From contig NZ_KQ950180.1 of NCBI RefSeq assembly GCF_001517975.1, positions 1,054,067 through 1,118,066 of the forward strand: DNA of 64,000 nucleotides. Reading direction: 5' to 3'. Positions 7,561 through 19,261 of the stretch are shown here, piece after piece. The notes under the pieces are model-generated. The model did no database searches and had not been told where the DNA came from. It saw only the letters and a list, made by a program, of their open reading frames with translations. This DNA is from Thermobifida cellulosilytica TB100 (GTDB lineage: Bacteria > Actinomycetota > Actinomycetes > Streptosporangiales > Streptosporangiaceae). How positions within the stretch are numbered: position 1 is the first letter of the stretch; each line of letters begins with the position of its first letter. The position numbers and the translations under genes were made by a program.

Positions 7561-8930
7561 GAACCATCCCCACGTGCGTGGGGAGCAGGCAGGAAGTAGT
7601 TCAAGAACTACCGGCGTGGGCGGACCATCCCCACGTGCGTGGGGAGCAGGCGGGGGCGATGGGACCGTTTGTCATCCTGGACGGACCATCCCCACGTGCG
7701 TGGGGAGCAGGGCTTTGCGGCGCAGGTTCAACCCGAGGCGGTCGGACCATCCCCACGTGCGTGGGGAGCAGATTCCTCGCTACTTGCGCGAAGACTCAAA
7801 CCACGGACCATCCCCACGTGCGTGGGGAGCAGGTAGGGGCGCGCCTCGTACCGATTGTTCGGGTCGGACCATCCCCACGTGCGTGGGGAGCAGAAGCAGC
7901 CCCGCCTAGTGGACCGCTACCTCGTCGGACCATCCCCACGTGCGTGGGGAGCAGCTGCTGAGGGCCCGGCAGTTGGGGGTGGTCACCGGACCATCCCCAC
8001 GTGCGTGGGGAGCAGGGCCGCCCCTTGTAACTGCGAACTAGATTGCAAGGACCATCCCCACGTGCGTGGGGAGCAGGACGCGGGGGTCGTATCCGGATCG
8101 GCCCACATCGGACCATCCCCACGTGCGTGGGGAGCAGTCGTGCAAATCGTGCCCCCGGGCGGGGTGATCCGGACCATCCCCACGTGCGTGGGGAGCAGAT
8201 CTGCAGCGCCTCAGCGAACCCTGCGCGGCCCGGACCATCCCCACGTGCGTGGGGAGCAGGGCAGCTGGTCGAGGCGGTCGAGGTACTCGGTTGGACCATC
8301 CCCACGTGCGTGGGGAGCAGCCGGACAGGTAGGCCAGTCCGGCGCCGCTCAGCGGACCATCCCCACGTGCGTGGGGAGCAGCGGACGCGGTCGCCGCAGA
8401 CCTGGCCGCGTGGCGGACCATCCCCACGTGCGTGGGGAGCAGCTGTACTCCGAGTACCAGGCCCTCGCTGAAGCCGGACCATCCCCACGTGCGTGGGGAG
8501 CAGACCCCTCGGGACGGAGAGCCCAGTGAGTGGGACGGACCATCCCCACGTGCGTGGGGAGCAGCAGTCCGTTCTGGCTGACCAGCCCGTGCCCCACGGA
8601 CCATCCCCACGTGCGTGGGGAGCAGGCTGCCGTCTGGCGCGGGTTCGATGCGCCGGACGGACCATCCCCACGTGCGTGGGGAGCAGGAACTCCAGCAGAT
8701 CGGAGGGTGACCGTGGCGCGGACCATCCCCACGTGCGTGGGGAGCAGTTGCCCACAACAGCACTCCCCAACCGAGCGTGCGGACCATCCCCACGTGCGTG
8801 GGGAGCAGGCCTGAAACCCCCGGTCACCTCGGCCGGGGGTTGGACCATCCCCACGTGCGTGGGGAGCAGGCGCTCTCCAGTCGGTACGTCAGGGACGGCG
8901 CCGGACCATCCCCACGTGCGTGGGGAGCAG
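7561..8930 (-). CRISPR. Type I-E CRISPR array, 23 repeats and 22 spacers, transcribed on the minus strand
   Basis: The repeat recurs exactly every 61 bases from 7561 to 8903. I count 28 fully conserved bases; a C precedes 19 of 22 repeats, so the unit is 29 bases with 32-base spacers. The stem is CCCCACGTGCGTGGGG. On the minus strand the unit ends ATGGTCCG, matching the 8-base crRNA handle of type I-E systems and resembling the known Thermus I-E repeat, so I assign minus-strand transcription with the leader at 8931 upward. The repeat at 7561 is the terminal degenerate one (second base A, preceding base A). All other repeats are identical. No cas gene lies in the window. Confidence 0.97.
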
Positions 8931-9117
8931 AGAAACTGACCTGCGGTTTCTCGGGGCGTTATCTTGCCGTGACCACCCTTGCGGGCGGCCTCCACCCGTG
9001 CAGCCACCCTAGACCAACTTTCCCGGAAACACACTGCCGTTCCGATTGGTCGGTCGGGTCCTGGAGGCGTTGGCAGGACGCCCCGGCCGGGGGCGATGTG
9101 AGCGGTAGATCCTCCGC
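8931..9117 (-). promoter_or_regulatory. Probable CRISPR leader
   Basis: This region lies at the undegenerated end of the array, upstream for minus-strand transcription. Directly at the repeat junction (8931-8951) is an inverted repeat with arms AGAAAC and GTTTCT, a structure of the kind found at adaptation-proximal leader ends. I could not place a convincing -35/-10 pair. The stretch contains no ORF with coding character and ends where element C begins. Confidence 0.6.
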
Positions 9118-9120
9118 TCT

Positions 9121-9388
9121 GCTTCGGCCGCGAGGCGCGGCAGCCTTGACCGCCGCGCCGGTACCTGAGGGACTGTCACCTTCCCGCAGCGCTGCGCCAC
9201 CTGGAAACCCGCCCCTCTTTCCCCGGCGCTGACCCCGGGAACCCGCCCGCCCGCTTGCCCGGCGCTGCACCTCTGGATGCCTGTCCGACGACACCGTCCC
9301 CGGGGCTTCGCCGTCTGGGAACCCGCCACCCGACCATCCCTCCCGCGCCCGAGCGGTGGTCAAGGCTGCCGCGCCTCGCGGCCGAAGC
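9121..9388 (+). repeat. Palindromic element copy C (268 bp), leader side of the array
   Basis: The ends match those of copy B, and the right inverted end is better preserved (GGTCAAGGCTGCCGCGCCTC at 9358-9377). The interior is about 80 bp longer than in A or B because the CCCGGCGCTG / GGGAACCCGCC module appears twice. It stands in the same orientation as B, so the array lies between two direct copies. Confidence 0.7.
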
Positions 9389-9441
9389 AGACAGAAACCG
9401 CTACCGCGACACAGAACCACCCCCGCATGCGCGGGGAGCAC
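9389..9441 (-). repeat. Duplicated trailer block plus solitary CRISPR repeat (9414-9441)
   Basis: Positions 9364-9413 repeat the 50 bp that precede the array at 7511-7560, with only two T-to-C differences. They are followed by a 28-base repeat variant at 9414-9441 with stem CCCCGCATGCGCGGGG. It matches the array repeat at 22 of 28 positions and shares the A at position 2 with the terminal array repeat. No further repeat follows at 61 bases. It looks like the leader-distal remnant of a second array. Confidence 0.65.
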
Positions 9442-9633
9442 GCGCAGGTCGGTGTGTCGTGGACGGTCCGTCCTGGAAAGAACACCCGGGCCTGCTTGCC
9501 CTGGTGAGCGGCTTCTTCCGGTCGGGGGTGCGGAGGCGGCGAACCGCGGGACGGTTGCTCGCTTCTGGAGAGGGATGCGCGGCCGTGGACGTCGTCTCCG
9601 GCACCGCTCGGTTCTCCCGCGGCAAGTTGTTAG

Positions 9634-9706
9634 AGCCGGCAAGGGGACTTGAACCCCTAACCTGCCGCTTACAAGGCGGCTGCTCTGCCAATTGAGCTAT
9701 GCCGGC
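9634..9706 (-). tRNA. tRNA-Thr, anticodon UGU
   Basis: Read on the minus strand the 73-base sequence folds into a standard cloverleaf. The acceptor stem is GCCGGCA paired with TGCCGGC, the D arm is GCTC/GAGC, the anticodon stem is GCCGC/GCGGC with loop CTTGTAA (anticodon TGT), and the T arm is AGGGG/CCCCT with TTCAAGT. CCA is not encoded. It lies downstream of rlmB on the same strand. Confidence 0.96.
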
Positions 9707-9707
9707 C

Positions 9708-9751
9708 AGTGTCAGGACACTTAGGGGAAAGTGTCGGGACACCCAGGGGAA
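9708..9751. repeat. Two tandem 22-bp units, each with a GTGTC/GACAC palindrome
   Basis: Units at 9708-9729 and 9730-9751 match except at three or four positions. Each contains AGTGTC-RG-GACAC followed by YAGGGGAA. They sit between the rlmB stop and the tRNA-Thr start, so they may act as the tRNA promoter/operator or as hairpins ending rlmB transcripts. Confidence 0.55.
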
Positions 9752-9768
9752 TGGTACCGGTTCCGGAC

Positions 9769-10749
9769 TCACTCCGCTGCCGTGCGACGGCGCGCCACCT
9801 CGTACAGGGCGACTCCGGCGGCGACCGACGCGTTGAGGGACTCCACCCCGTGGATGGGGATGGAGACCACGACGTCGCAGGTCTCGCGGACCAGGCGGGA
9901 CAGGCCCCGGCCCTCCGAGCCCACCACGACCACCAGCGGCTCGGTGGCCAGTTCCAACTGGTCGAGGGGGGTGTCGCCGTCCGCGTCCAGACCGGCGACG
10001 AAGAATCCGGCCTGCTGGTACTGCTTGAGCGTGCGGGTCAGGTTGACGACCTGCGCCACCGGCAGGCGGGCCAGGGTTCCCGCCGACGCCTTCCACGCGG
10101 CCGTGGTCACGCCCGCGGCGCGCCGCTCGGGCACGATCAGCCCGTTCGCGCCGAACGCCGCCGCCGAGCGGGCGATCGCGCCCAGGTTGTGCGGGTCGGT
10201 GACCCCGTCCAGGGCGACCACCAGCGGGGTGGTCTCGCTCTTCTGCTGCGCCTCGTCGAGCAGGTCCTCGGCCGTGGCGTACTCGTAGGGGCGCACCTGG
10301 AGGACCAGGCCCTGGTGGGCGGCCTTGGGCAGCCCGTAGCGCTCGCAGCGCCGGTCCAGCTCGGGTCGGGAGACCTCGGCGATCTCGATGCCCTGCCGCC
10401 CCGCGAGTTTGGCGGCCTCGGCGACCCGCTCGTCGGGGTCGAGGCTGTTGGACAGCAGCAGCCGGGTCGCGGGCACCTTGGCGCGCAGCGCCTCGACCAC
10501 CGGGTTGCGGCCGATGAGCAGCTCCGAGCCGTCCCGCCCGCGCACCGTCGCCCCGGGAAGGTCTCCTGCGGGGCGCACCACCGGCTTCAGCGCCCGGTGC
10601 TGGGCGCGTTCGGCGGCCTTGGCCCGCTGCTTCTCGGCGTACCAGTGCCGCTTCTCGGCGGGAAGCGTGCCCTTCTTGCCCTCAAGCGCGCGGCGGCCCT
10701 TGCCGCCGCTGCCCTTGGTGGGACCCTTCTTCGTCCTCTTCGACGGCAT
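9769..10749 (-). CDS. rlmB: 23S rRNA 2'-O-methyltransferase, TrmH/SpoU family
   Basis: This is the RlmB type of SpoU methyltransferase, which methylates a 23S rRNA guanosine ribose using SAM. The 326-residue protein has a basic N-terminal extension rich in Lys/Arg (residues 1-60, usual in actinobacteria), a substrate-binding domain starting [12 protein letters not shown], and the knotted SPOUT domain with [34 protein letters not shown] and [21 protein letters not shown]. It lies 75 bp downstream of cysS on the same strand, the common actinobacterial cysS-rlmB order, and is likely co-transcribed. Confidence 0.94.
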   Translation of the reverse strand: MPSKRTKKGPTKGSGGKGRRALEGKKGTLPAEKRHWYAEKQRAKAAERAQHRALKPVVRPAGDLPGATVRGRDGSELLIGRNPVVEALRAKVPATRLLLSNSLDPDERVAEAAKLAGRQGIEIAEVSRPELDRRCERYGLPKAAHQGLVLQVRPYEYATAEDLLDEAQQKSETTPLVVALDGVTDPHNLGAIARSAAAFGANGLIVPERRAAGVTTAAWKASAGTLARLPVAQVVNLTRTLKQYQQAGFFVAGLDADGDTPLDQLELATEPLVVVVGSEGRGLSRLVRETCDVVVSIPIHGVESLNASVAAGVALYEVARRRTAAE

Positions 10750-10824
10750 GTCCTGTCCTTCAGCAAAAACTCCGGCAGCGGTGCGGCCCGTTCGGGCGCC
10801 GCGCCGCTGCCGGAACCGGATGTC

Positions 10825-12225
10825 CTAGTCGCGTCTCAGTTCCCAGCGCGGTCCCTGGGGGGTGTCCTCGACGGCGATCCCCGCCTCGGCGAGCTGGTCG
10901 CGGATCTGGTCCGCGGTGGCGTAGTCCTTGCGCCTGCGCGCCGCCTGGCGCTGCTCCAGCACCACCGACACCAGCGAGTCGACCACGTCGCGCAGCCCCG
11001 AGTCGTCGGACTGCGCCCACTGCGGCGACAGCGGGTCCAGGCCGAGGACCGCGAGCATCGCCCGCAGCCGTCCGGCGATCTCGGCGGCGCGCTCCTTGGC
11101 CCCCTCCGCGAGCGCGGAGTTGCCCTCGCGCACGTGGGTGTGGGCCACTGCCAGCGCCTGGGGGACGCCCAGGTCGTCGTCGAGGGCGGCGGCGAACTCG
11201 TCGGGCACGGGGACGCCCTCCGGGATCGGCCCGGCGATCTCGTTGACCCGGACGAGGAAGTTCTCGAAGCGCTGGTAGGCGGCGGCGGCCTCGCGCAGCG
11301 ACTCCTCGGTGTAGTCGAGGTTGGAGCGGTAGTGGGCCTGGCCCAGGTAGTAGCGGAGCTCGACGGGGCGGACCCGCTGGACGACCTCCGGGATCAGCAG
11401 CGAGTTGCCCAGCGACTTGCTCATCTTCTCGCCGCCGGTGGTGAGCATGCCGTTGTGCAGCCAGTAGCGGGCGAAGCCGTCCCCGGCCGCGTTGGACTGC
11501 GCGCTCTCGTTCTCGTGGTGCGGGAAGACCAGGTCGACGCCGCCGCCGTGGATGTCGAACGTGGGGCCGAGGTACTTGGTGGCCATCGCCGAGCACTCCA
11601 GGTGCCAGCCGGGGCGTCCCGGACCCCACGGGGTGGGCCAGGAGGGCTCGCCGGGGCGGGCGCCCTTCCACAGCGCGAAGTCGCGGGGGTCGCGCTTGGC
11701 GCGCGCGTCGCCGTCCTCGGCGGCGCGCATCTCGTCGACGCGCTGGTTGGACAGCGAACCGTACTTGGGGTACGAGGTGACGTCGAAGTAGACGTCGCCG
11801 GAGCCGTCCTCGGCGGCGTAGGCGTGGCCGCGCTCGATGAGCCGCCGCATCAGCTCGATCATCTCCGGGACGTGGCCGGTGGCGCGCGGCTCGACGGTGG
11901 GCGGCAGGCAGCCCAGGGTGTCGTAGGCCCAGGTGAAGGCGCGGTGGTTGCGTTCGCTGACCTCCCACCACTCGACGCCCTCGGAGGCGGCGACGCGGAG
12001 GATCTTGTCGTCGATGTCGGTGACGTTGCGGCAGAAGACGACCCGGTAGCCGCGGTAGATCAGCCAGCGGCGGAGGATGTCGAAGCTCACGCCCGAGCGG
12101 ATGTGCCCGATGTGCGGGGGAGCCTGCACCGTGGCACCACACAGGTACAGCGAGACACATCCCTCGCGCAGCGGGACGAATTCGCGGACCTGTCGGGCTC
12201 GGGTGTCATAGAAGCGCAGACTCAC
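10825..12225 (-). CDS. cysS: Cysteinyl-tRNA synthetase
   Basis: CysS charges tRNA-Cys with cysteine. The 466-residue length equals that of bacterial CysRS. The class I signature appears as PPHIGHI after the zinc-ligand cysteine in YLCGATVQ. Further zinc-site residues occur in WHLECSAMA and [11 protein letters not shown], and the KMSKS loop is intact ([10 protein letters not shown]). The start is taken as the GTG at 12225 giving [12 protein letters not shown]. The open frame continues upstream without family similarity. It is the first gene of a probable cysS-rlmB unit. Confidence 0.95.
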   Translation of the reverse strand: MSLRFYDTRARQVREFVPLREGCVSLYLCGATVQAPPHIGHIRSGVSFDILRRWLIYRGYRVVFCRNVTDIDDKILRVAASEGVEWWEVSERNHRAFTWAYDTLGCLPPTVEPRATGHVPEMIELMRRLIERGHAYAAEDGSGDVYFDVTSYPKYGSLSNQRVDEMRAAEDGDARAKRDPRDFALWKGARPGEPSWPTPWGPGRPGWHLECSAMATKYLGPTFDIHGGGVDLVFPHHENESAQSNAAGDGFARYWLHNGMLTTGGEKMSKSLGNSLLIPEVVQRVRPVELRYYLGQAHYRSNLDYTEESLREAAAAYQRFENFLVRVNEIAGPIPEGVPVPDEFAAALDDDLGVPQALAVAHTHVREGNSALAEGAKERAAEIAGRLRAMLAVLGLDPLSPQWAQSDDSGLRDVVDSLVSVVLEQRQAARRRKDYATADQIRDQLAEAGIAVEDTPQGPRWELRRD

Positions 12226-12516
12226 GGTGCCCAGAGTAGCCGTTCCTCGGCCCCTTCGGCGATTTCCGCAGCCCACGGCTGTGGACGGGCGCGACCGGAA
12301 CACCGGTGAAGCGGTCGTCCCTAATGGGCCGGGCCGCCGGGGCCGAAGTCGTGACGCGGTGCACGCCCCCGGTGGGCGCCGCGTAGGCCTTCGACCGGCG
12401 CACCTCCTCCTAGCTGGGAGGACCTGCGCGGGGCTGCGGCGGCCGGAACCGTCCCGCCCTGCCGTTTTCGGCCGGAAGCCTCGTACGAGCAGGCGTTTTG
12501 GGTTAGCCTGCGCACG

Positions 12517-13821
12517 ATGGCAGCACAATCCTCCCGTTCCTCCCGGCCCCCTCGCCGTACGCCTCCCCCGCGGAGCGCGGCGGGCGGGTCCTCACGCGCG
12601 GCTGTCATCGTGATGGCCGTGCTCGGCGTGGCCGTGATCGCGTCCTGCGCCGTCCTGCTGTCCTACAACGGCATCTACCAGATCGCCGTGCGCGGCGGCG
12701 CGGCCGGGTGGACCGCGCACCTGTACCCCGGGCTGTTCACCCTGCTGCTGCTGATGGCCTTCTGGACCACCTACCTGCTGCGCGAGGCCCCGCGGCGGCG
12801 CCGGCTCTGGGTGGACCTGCTGGTGCTGGCGATGATCCTGGCGGCGGCCGCGGCCAGCGCCCTGCGCTCGTTCCGCTACGAGCTGCTGGAGTGGGTGGCG
12901 ACGCTCGTGGTCGCGATCGCGCCGTGGGTCGCGCTGCTCATCTCGTTCCGGCTGACCCTGTGGATCGTGGCGCAGGTCCGGGGGGAGCGTCCCGCCGAGC
13001 CGCAGCAGCCCGCCGGGGAGGCCGACGAGCCCGGGCCGGACGCGCCGGAGCCGGACGAGGACGGGGAGGACACCGAAGCGGTGCGTGTTCCGGCCGCCGC
13101 CGCTCCCGTGGACCCGCTTCCCAGGCGCGCCTCCGTGGCGCCGGAACCGGTTCCGGCGCGCTCTCCGCTGCCCGATCCGGTGGCGGACACCACGCCGTTC
13201 CCCGCGCCGGAGCCCGCGGTCGACCCTGCGGCGGCCGCTGCGGAGCCGGCCGTGCCGGACCTGTTCGACAGCTTCTTCCGGGCCGAACCGGCAGGGCGGT
13301 CCCGCGTCCCGGAGGAGACGGAGGAGACGGAGGCCGCGCCCGCGTCCGAGGCGGCCTCCTCCACGGCCGAGGGCGGCGCGCTGCCCAAGCGCGTCCCCTC
13401 CCGGGAGGGCAGTGCGATCCGGCAGGCCGCCGGTGTCCGCGACCGGTCGCGGTCCGACGGGGACGGTCGGCCCGTGGAGACCGCCCCCGCGGAGTCGGAG
13501 CGCACCGGAGTCGACGACGAGGACTGGGAGAGCGTCGACGACCCGGAGGAGGGGTGGGTGGGCGACCCCGTGCTCGCCGACGACCCGGCCGGGGACGAGG
13601 CGCACCCGGCCGTGCCCGAACCGGCCGCCCCGCAGGCCGCGTCCGGCTCCGCCTCCGACGGGGCCGGAGCCGACGACGGGGACGACGAGGAGGACACCGT
13701 GCCGCCGGGCCCCGAGCCGGTGATCCGGCGCCGCCCCATGGTGCTCAGGCCGCGCCGGAGCGGGCCGCTGCGCCTCCCGTCGAGCCAGTTGCGCAGCACG
13801 CCGACGCCGCCGGAGGAATAG
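12517..13821 (+). CDS. Membrane protein with four TM helices and long acidic tail (DUF2637-like)
   Basis: The 434-residue product has a basic proline-rich start, then four hydrophobic segments near residues 28-50, 66-88, 96-112 and 124-150. After these come about 280 residues rich in Ala, Pro, Glu and Asp that look disordered. The membrane part, including [17 protein letters not shown] and an early serine/tyrosine pair, resembles DUF2637 proteins, but weakly. No Shine-Dalgarno sequence precedes the ATG. A TAGCCT -10 element lies at 12504-12509, so a leaderless transcript beginning at the ATG is likely. Function unknown. It is followed by a strong terminator. Confidence 0.75.
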   Translation: MAAQSSRSSRPPRRTPPPRSAAGGSSRAAVIVMAVLGVAVIASCAVLLSYNGIYQIAVRGGAAGWTAHLYPGLFTLLLLMAFWTTYLLREAPRRRRLWVDLLVLAMILAAAAASALRSFRYELLEWVATLVVAIAPWVALLISFRLTLWIVAQVRGERPAEPQQPAGEADEPGPDAPEPDEDGEDTEAVRVPAAAAPVDPLPRRASVAPEPVPARSPLPDPVADTTPFPAPEPAVDPAAAAAEPAVPDLFDSFFRAEPAGRSRVPEETEETEAAPASEAASSTAEGGALPKRVPSREGSAIRQAAGVRDRSRSDGDGRPVETAPAESERTGVDDEDWESVDDPEEGWVGDPVLADDPAGDEAHPAVPEPAAPQAASGSASDGAGADDGDDEEDTVPPGPEPVIRRRPMVLRPRRSGPLRLPSSQLRSTPTPPEE

Positions 13822-13823
13822 CG

Positions 13824-13851
13824 GAGGCGGGGGCCGTGCGGCCCCCGCCTC
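13824..13851. terminator. Perfect 12-bp stem hairpin
   Basis: Arms GAGGCGGGGGCC and GGCCCCCGCCTC pair perfectly around a 4-base loop, three bases after the stop at 13821 and ahead of the convergent acyl-CoA dehydrogenase stop. It probably terminates from both sides. Confidence 0.8.
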
Positions 13852-13902
13852 GTCGTTCGTGCGGCGCCCTCCCGGTCGGCCGTGCCGCCGGGAGAGGGCG
13901 GG

Positions 13903-15726
13903 TCAGAACGCGGACTCGGGCAGGTCCATCAGGTCCAGCGTGGTGCGCTCGGCGATCTTGCGCTCCACGGACAGCCGCGGCAGGACCTGGTCGGCGAAGA
14001 ACTTCGCGGCGGCGATCTTGCCGGTGTAGAAGTCCCGGTCGGCCTCGCTCGCGCTGTCGAGACGGGACAGCGCGACCTCGGCCTGGCGCAGCAGCAGCCA
14101 GCCCAGCACCAGGTCGCCCAGGGCGAGCAGCAGGCGGGTGGTGTTGAGGCCCACCTTGTAGATCTCGCGGGGCTCCTCCATGGACCGCATGGCGTCGCCG
14201 ACCATGGCCTCCACGATCGCCTGGACGTCGACGGCGGCCTCGGCGAGCAGCGCCCGCTCGTTCTTGAGCCGGCCGTTGCCCGCGTCGCTCTTGGCGAACG
14301 CCTGGATCTCGCCCATGAGCTTGCCCAGCGCCTGGCCGTTGTTCTTCACGATCTTGCGGAAGAACAGGTCCATGCCCTGGATGGCGGTGGTGCCCTCGTA
14401 GAGGGTGTCGATCTTGGAGTCCCGGATGTACTGCTCGATCGGGTAGTCCTGGAGGTAGCCGGAGCCGCCGAGGACCTGCAGGGACTCGGCCAGCAGCGCG
14501 TAGGAGCGCTCCGAGCCCACGCCCTTGACCAGCGGCAGCAGCAGGTCGTTCATGGCCTCGTACTCGGAGGCGTCCTGTCCGTTGGCGGTGGCGATCTGCA
14601 CCGCGTCCTGCTGGGTGGCGGTGTAGATGACCAGCGCGCGCAGCGCCTCGGCGTAGGCCTTCTGCATCATCAGGCTGCGGCGCACGTCCGGGTGGTGGGT
14701 GATGGTGACCCGGGGGGCGGTCTTGTCGGTCTGCCGGGTGAGGTCGGGGCCCTGGACGCGCTCCTTGGCGTAGGCGAGCGCGTTGAGGTAGCCGGTGGAC
14801 AGGGTGGCGATGGCCTTGGTGCCGACCATCATCCGGGCGTACTCGATGATGAGGAACATCTGCCGGATGCCGTCGTGCTTGTCGCCGACGAGGTAGCCGA
14901 CGGCCGGGTGCTTGGCGCCGAAGGTCAGCTCGCAGGTGGTGGAGACCTTCAGGCCCATCTTGTGCTCGACGTTGGTGACGTAGACGCCGTTGCGCTCCCC
15001 GAGCGAGCCGTCCTCGTTGACCAGGTACTTGGGCACCAGGAACAGCGAGAGGCCCTTGGTGCCGGGGCCGTGGCCCTCGGGGCGGGCGAGCACGAGGTGG
15101 AAGATGTTCTCGGCCATGTCGTGCTCGGCCGAGGTGATGAAGCGCTTGACGCCCTCGATGTGCCAGGTGCCGTCGTCCTGCTTGATCGCCTTGGTGCGGC
15201 CGGCGCCCACGTCGGAGCCCGCGTCGGGCTCGGTGAGGACCATGGTGGCGCCCCAGCCGCGCTCGATGGCCAGCTTGGCGAACTTCTTCTGCTCCTCGTT
15301 GCCCTCCTGCCAGAGGACGTTGGCGAAGCCGGGGCCCGCGGAGTACATGTGCACGGCGGGGTTGGCGCCGAGGATCATCTCGGCCACGGCCCACACCAGG
15401 GAGCGGGGAGCACCGGTGCCGCCCAGTTCCGGGGGCAGGTCGAGGCGGTACCACTCGGCGTCCATGTAAGCCCGGTAGGACTTCTTGAAGCTCTCGGGGA
15501 TCTTCACCGAGTTGGTCTCGGGGTCGAAGACCGGGGGGTTGCGGTCGGCGTCCGCGAAGGACTCCGCCAGCACTCCGCTGGCCAGCCGGTTGACCTCGGC
15601 CAGGATGTCACGGGCGGTGTCCTCGTCGAGGTCCTCGAAGGGACCCGAGCCCATGACCTCCTGGCGGTTGAACACCTCGAACAGATTGAACTCGAGGTCC
15701 CGGAGGTTGCTCTTGTAGTGCGTCAT
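13903..15726 (-). CDS. Acyl-CoA dehydrogenase, FadE5-like
   Basis: A flavoprotein of this type carries out the first oxidation of fatty-acyl-CoA. The 607-residue length and start [19 protein letters not shown] match the longer FadE5-like class with a C-terminal extension rather than the ~380-residue classical enzymes. Visible blocks are [19 protein letters not shown] (FAD/substrate contact), [17 protein letters not shown], and [13 protein letters not shown], whose Glu is the usual catalytic base. The ATG at 15726 was chosen by family similarity. A TetR-type palindrome overlaps its promoter region. Electrons from such enzymes pass via ETF to EtfD, whose probable gene lies at 24026. Confidence 0.92.
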   Translation of the reverse strand: MTHYKSNLRDLEFNLFEVFNRQEVMGSGPFEDLDEDTARDILAEVNRLASGVLAESFADADRNPPVFDPETNSVKIPESFKKSYRAYMDAEWYRLDLPPELGGTGAPRSLVWAVAEMILGANPAVHMYSAGPGFANVLWQEGNEEQKKFAKLAIERGWGATMVLTEPDAGSDVGAGRTKAIKQDDGTWHIEGVKRFITSAEHDMAENIFHLVLARPEGHGPGTKGLSLFLVPKYLVNEDGSLGERNGVYVTNVEHKMGLKVSTTCELTFGAKHPAVGYLVGDKHDGIRQMFLIIEYARMMVGTKAIATLSTGYLNALAYAKERVQGPDLTRQTDKTAPRVTITHHPDVRRSLMMQKAYAEALRALVIYTATQQDAVQIATANGQDASEYEAMNDLLLPLVKGVGSERSYALLAESLQVLGGSGYLQDYPIEQYIRDSKIDTLYEGTTAIQGMDLFFRKIVKNNGQALGKLMGEIQAFAKSDAGNGRLKNERALLAEAAVDVQAIVEAMVGDAMRSMEEPREIYKVGLNTTRLLLALGDLVLGWLLLRQAEVALSRLDSASEADRDFYTGKIAAAKFFADQVLPRLSVERKIAERTTLDLMDLPESAF

Positions 15727-15770
15727 GCCCGCGCTCCGCTGTGTCACTGCCGCTGTTCCCACACAGCGAT

Positions 15771-15808
15771 CTACTGACTGGTAACAAAATAATGTTACTA
15801 CCCAGTAG
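15771..15808. promoter_or_regulatory. 38-bp imperfect palindrome upstream of the acyl-CoA dehydrogenase
   Basis: Two 16-base arms, CTACTGACTGGTAACA and TGTTACTACCCAGTAG, match at 13 of 16 positions around AAATAA. Position and size suit a TetR-family operator. A similar half-palindrome precedes the EtfD-like gene at 23946. Confidence 0.7.
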
Positions 15809-15840
15809 AAGTCCGGTGCCAGTGCGCCGGAGTGACACCC

Positions 15841-16359
15841 TCATGACCCGATGGCCATCACCCGGATGATCGCGTCCACCATCGCGCCGACCTCGGGCAG
15901 CGGCCCCTCCCCCAGGTCGAGGCTGCGCCCGTCGCGGGTCCAGCGGACCAGCCGGGTCCGGCGCTCGGTGGTGGTGCCGCGGAACGTGCGGTCGGCCTCC
16001 AGGACGTAGAAGTCCGGGTCGCCGGGGCCGAGGAACGGGTCGTCGCTGCGGGTCCCGCACACCAGGTACGCCTCTTTGGACCGCATCGGCTGGGGCAGCA
16101 CCACCACGGCGGCCTCCAGCGAGCCGCGGACGGTGAAGAGGGTGGTCAGCCCGGCGGACGGCAGCCGCTGCTCCTCGGGCAGCGCGGCTCCGGTGCGCTC
16201 CCACGCGCCGAGCAGCCCCTCGGCGAGCTGCTTCTCGCGGGCCAGGGTGAAGAACCGGGGGCCGAGTTGGCACGTGATCGCGCGCAGCACGACGTTGGTG
16301 AACTCGTGGTGGTGACGCCGAGGCGTGTCGTCGTCCCGGCGCGGCACCCTCGCACGCAT
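15841..16359 (-). CDS. Actinobacterial hypothetical protein, 172 aa
   Basis: I do not recognise a named family. The ATG at 16359 follows GGGAGGAG at ordinary spacing. The product starts with a short Arg/Asp/His-rich stretch (RRDDDTPRRHHHEF) and then a soluble mixed domain with ITCQLGPRFFTLAREKQLAEGLLGAWE, DPDFYVLEADRTFRG and RLVRWTRDGRSLDLGEG. No signal peptide or membrane segment is visible. It stands between the acyl-CoA dehydrogenase and clpB on the same strand, 199 bp from clpB, and ends 114 bp from the dehydrogenase start with the operator palindrome between them. Confidence 0.7.
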   Translation of the reverse strand: MRARVPRRDDDTPRRHHHEFTNVVLRAITCQLGPRFFTLAREKQLAEGLLGAWERTGAALPEEQRLPSAGLTTLFTVRGSLEAAVVVLPQPMRSKEAYLVCGTRSDDPFLGPGDPDFYVLEADRTFRGTTTERRTRLVRWTRDGRSLDLGEGPLPEVGAMVDAIIRVMAIGS

Positions 16360-16558
16360 GCCTGCTCCTCCCAGCCGAAGCGCCTGAAAGCCATTGTCCT
16401 CCTCCCCCGCGGGGCGGCAGGAAACCTCCCGGACGGCTCGGCCCCGCCCCGGGAGGGTGCGCACCGCCGACGGAGCGCGGAGCGGGCGCCGGCGTGACGC
16501 GCGGCATCCGGAAGGGGGCGGCGGCGTCCGCACGCCGCCGCCCCCGCACAGCCGCACC

Positions 16559-19165
<2,607 letters not shown>

Positions 19166-19233
19166 GGTTTGCCGCCCCCTTCAAGGCACAGAACAGGTGA
19201 GACGTATGCGCTGACCCGCCGGAGGCCCGAAGG

Positions 19234-19260
19234 AGCCCGGGGCCGGGGCGGCCCGGGGCT
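19234..19260 (-). terminator. Weak hairpin between hspR and clpB
   Basis: AGCCCGGG and CCCGGGGCT can pair across a GC-rich loop immediately after hspR. It may attenuate read-through into clpB. No U-run follows. Confidence 0.3.
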
Positions 19261-19261
19261 G

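Noticed and set aside
7796..9034. A 412-codon open frame running through the CRISPR array on the minus strand, and several shorter ones on both strands
   Set aside because: They are periodic products of the 61-base repeat unit (recurring HARGDGP and PRTWGWS peptides) and have no independent coding evidence.
7348..9441. Transposase gene for the palindromic elements
   Set aside because: No ORF with DDE, HUH or serine/tyrosine recombinase motifs exists anywhere in the island.
9442..9633. Further CRISPR repeats after the solitary repeat
   Set aside because: The position 61 bases on (9475) shows no repeat-like sequence.
9709..12309. An 866-codon plus-strand frame opposite rlmB and cysS
   Set aside because: Antisense shadow of two clearly conserved genes, with no similarity of its own.
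19166..19261. A HAIR operator directly upstream of clpB
   Set aside because: No TTGAGT-N7-ACTCAA-like sequence is present in the interval.
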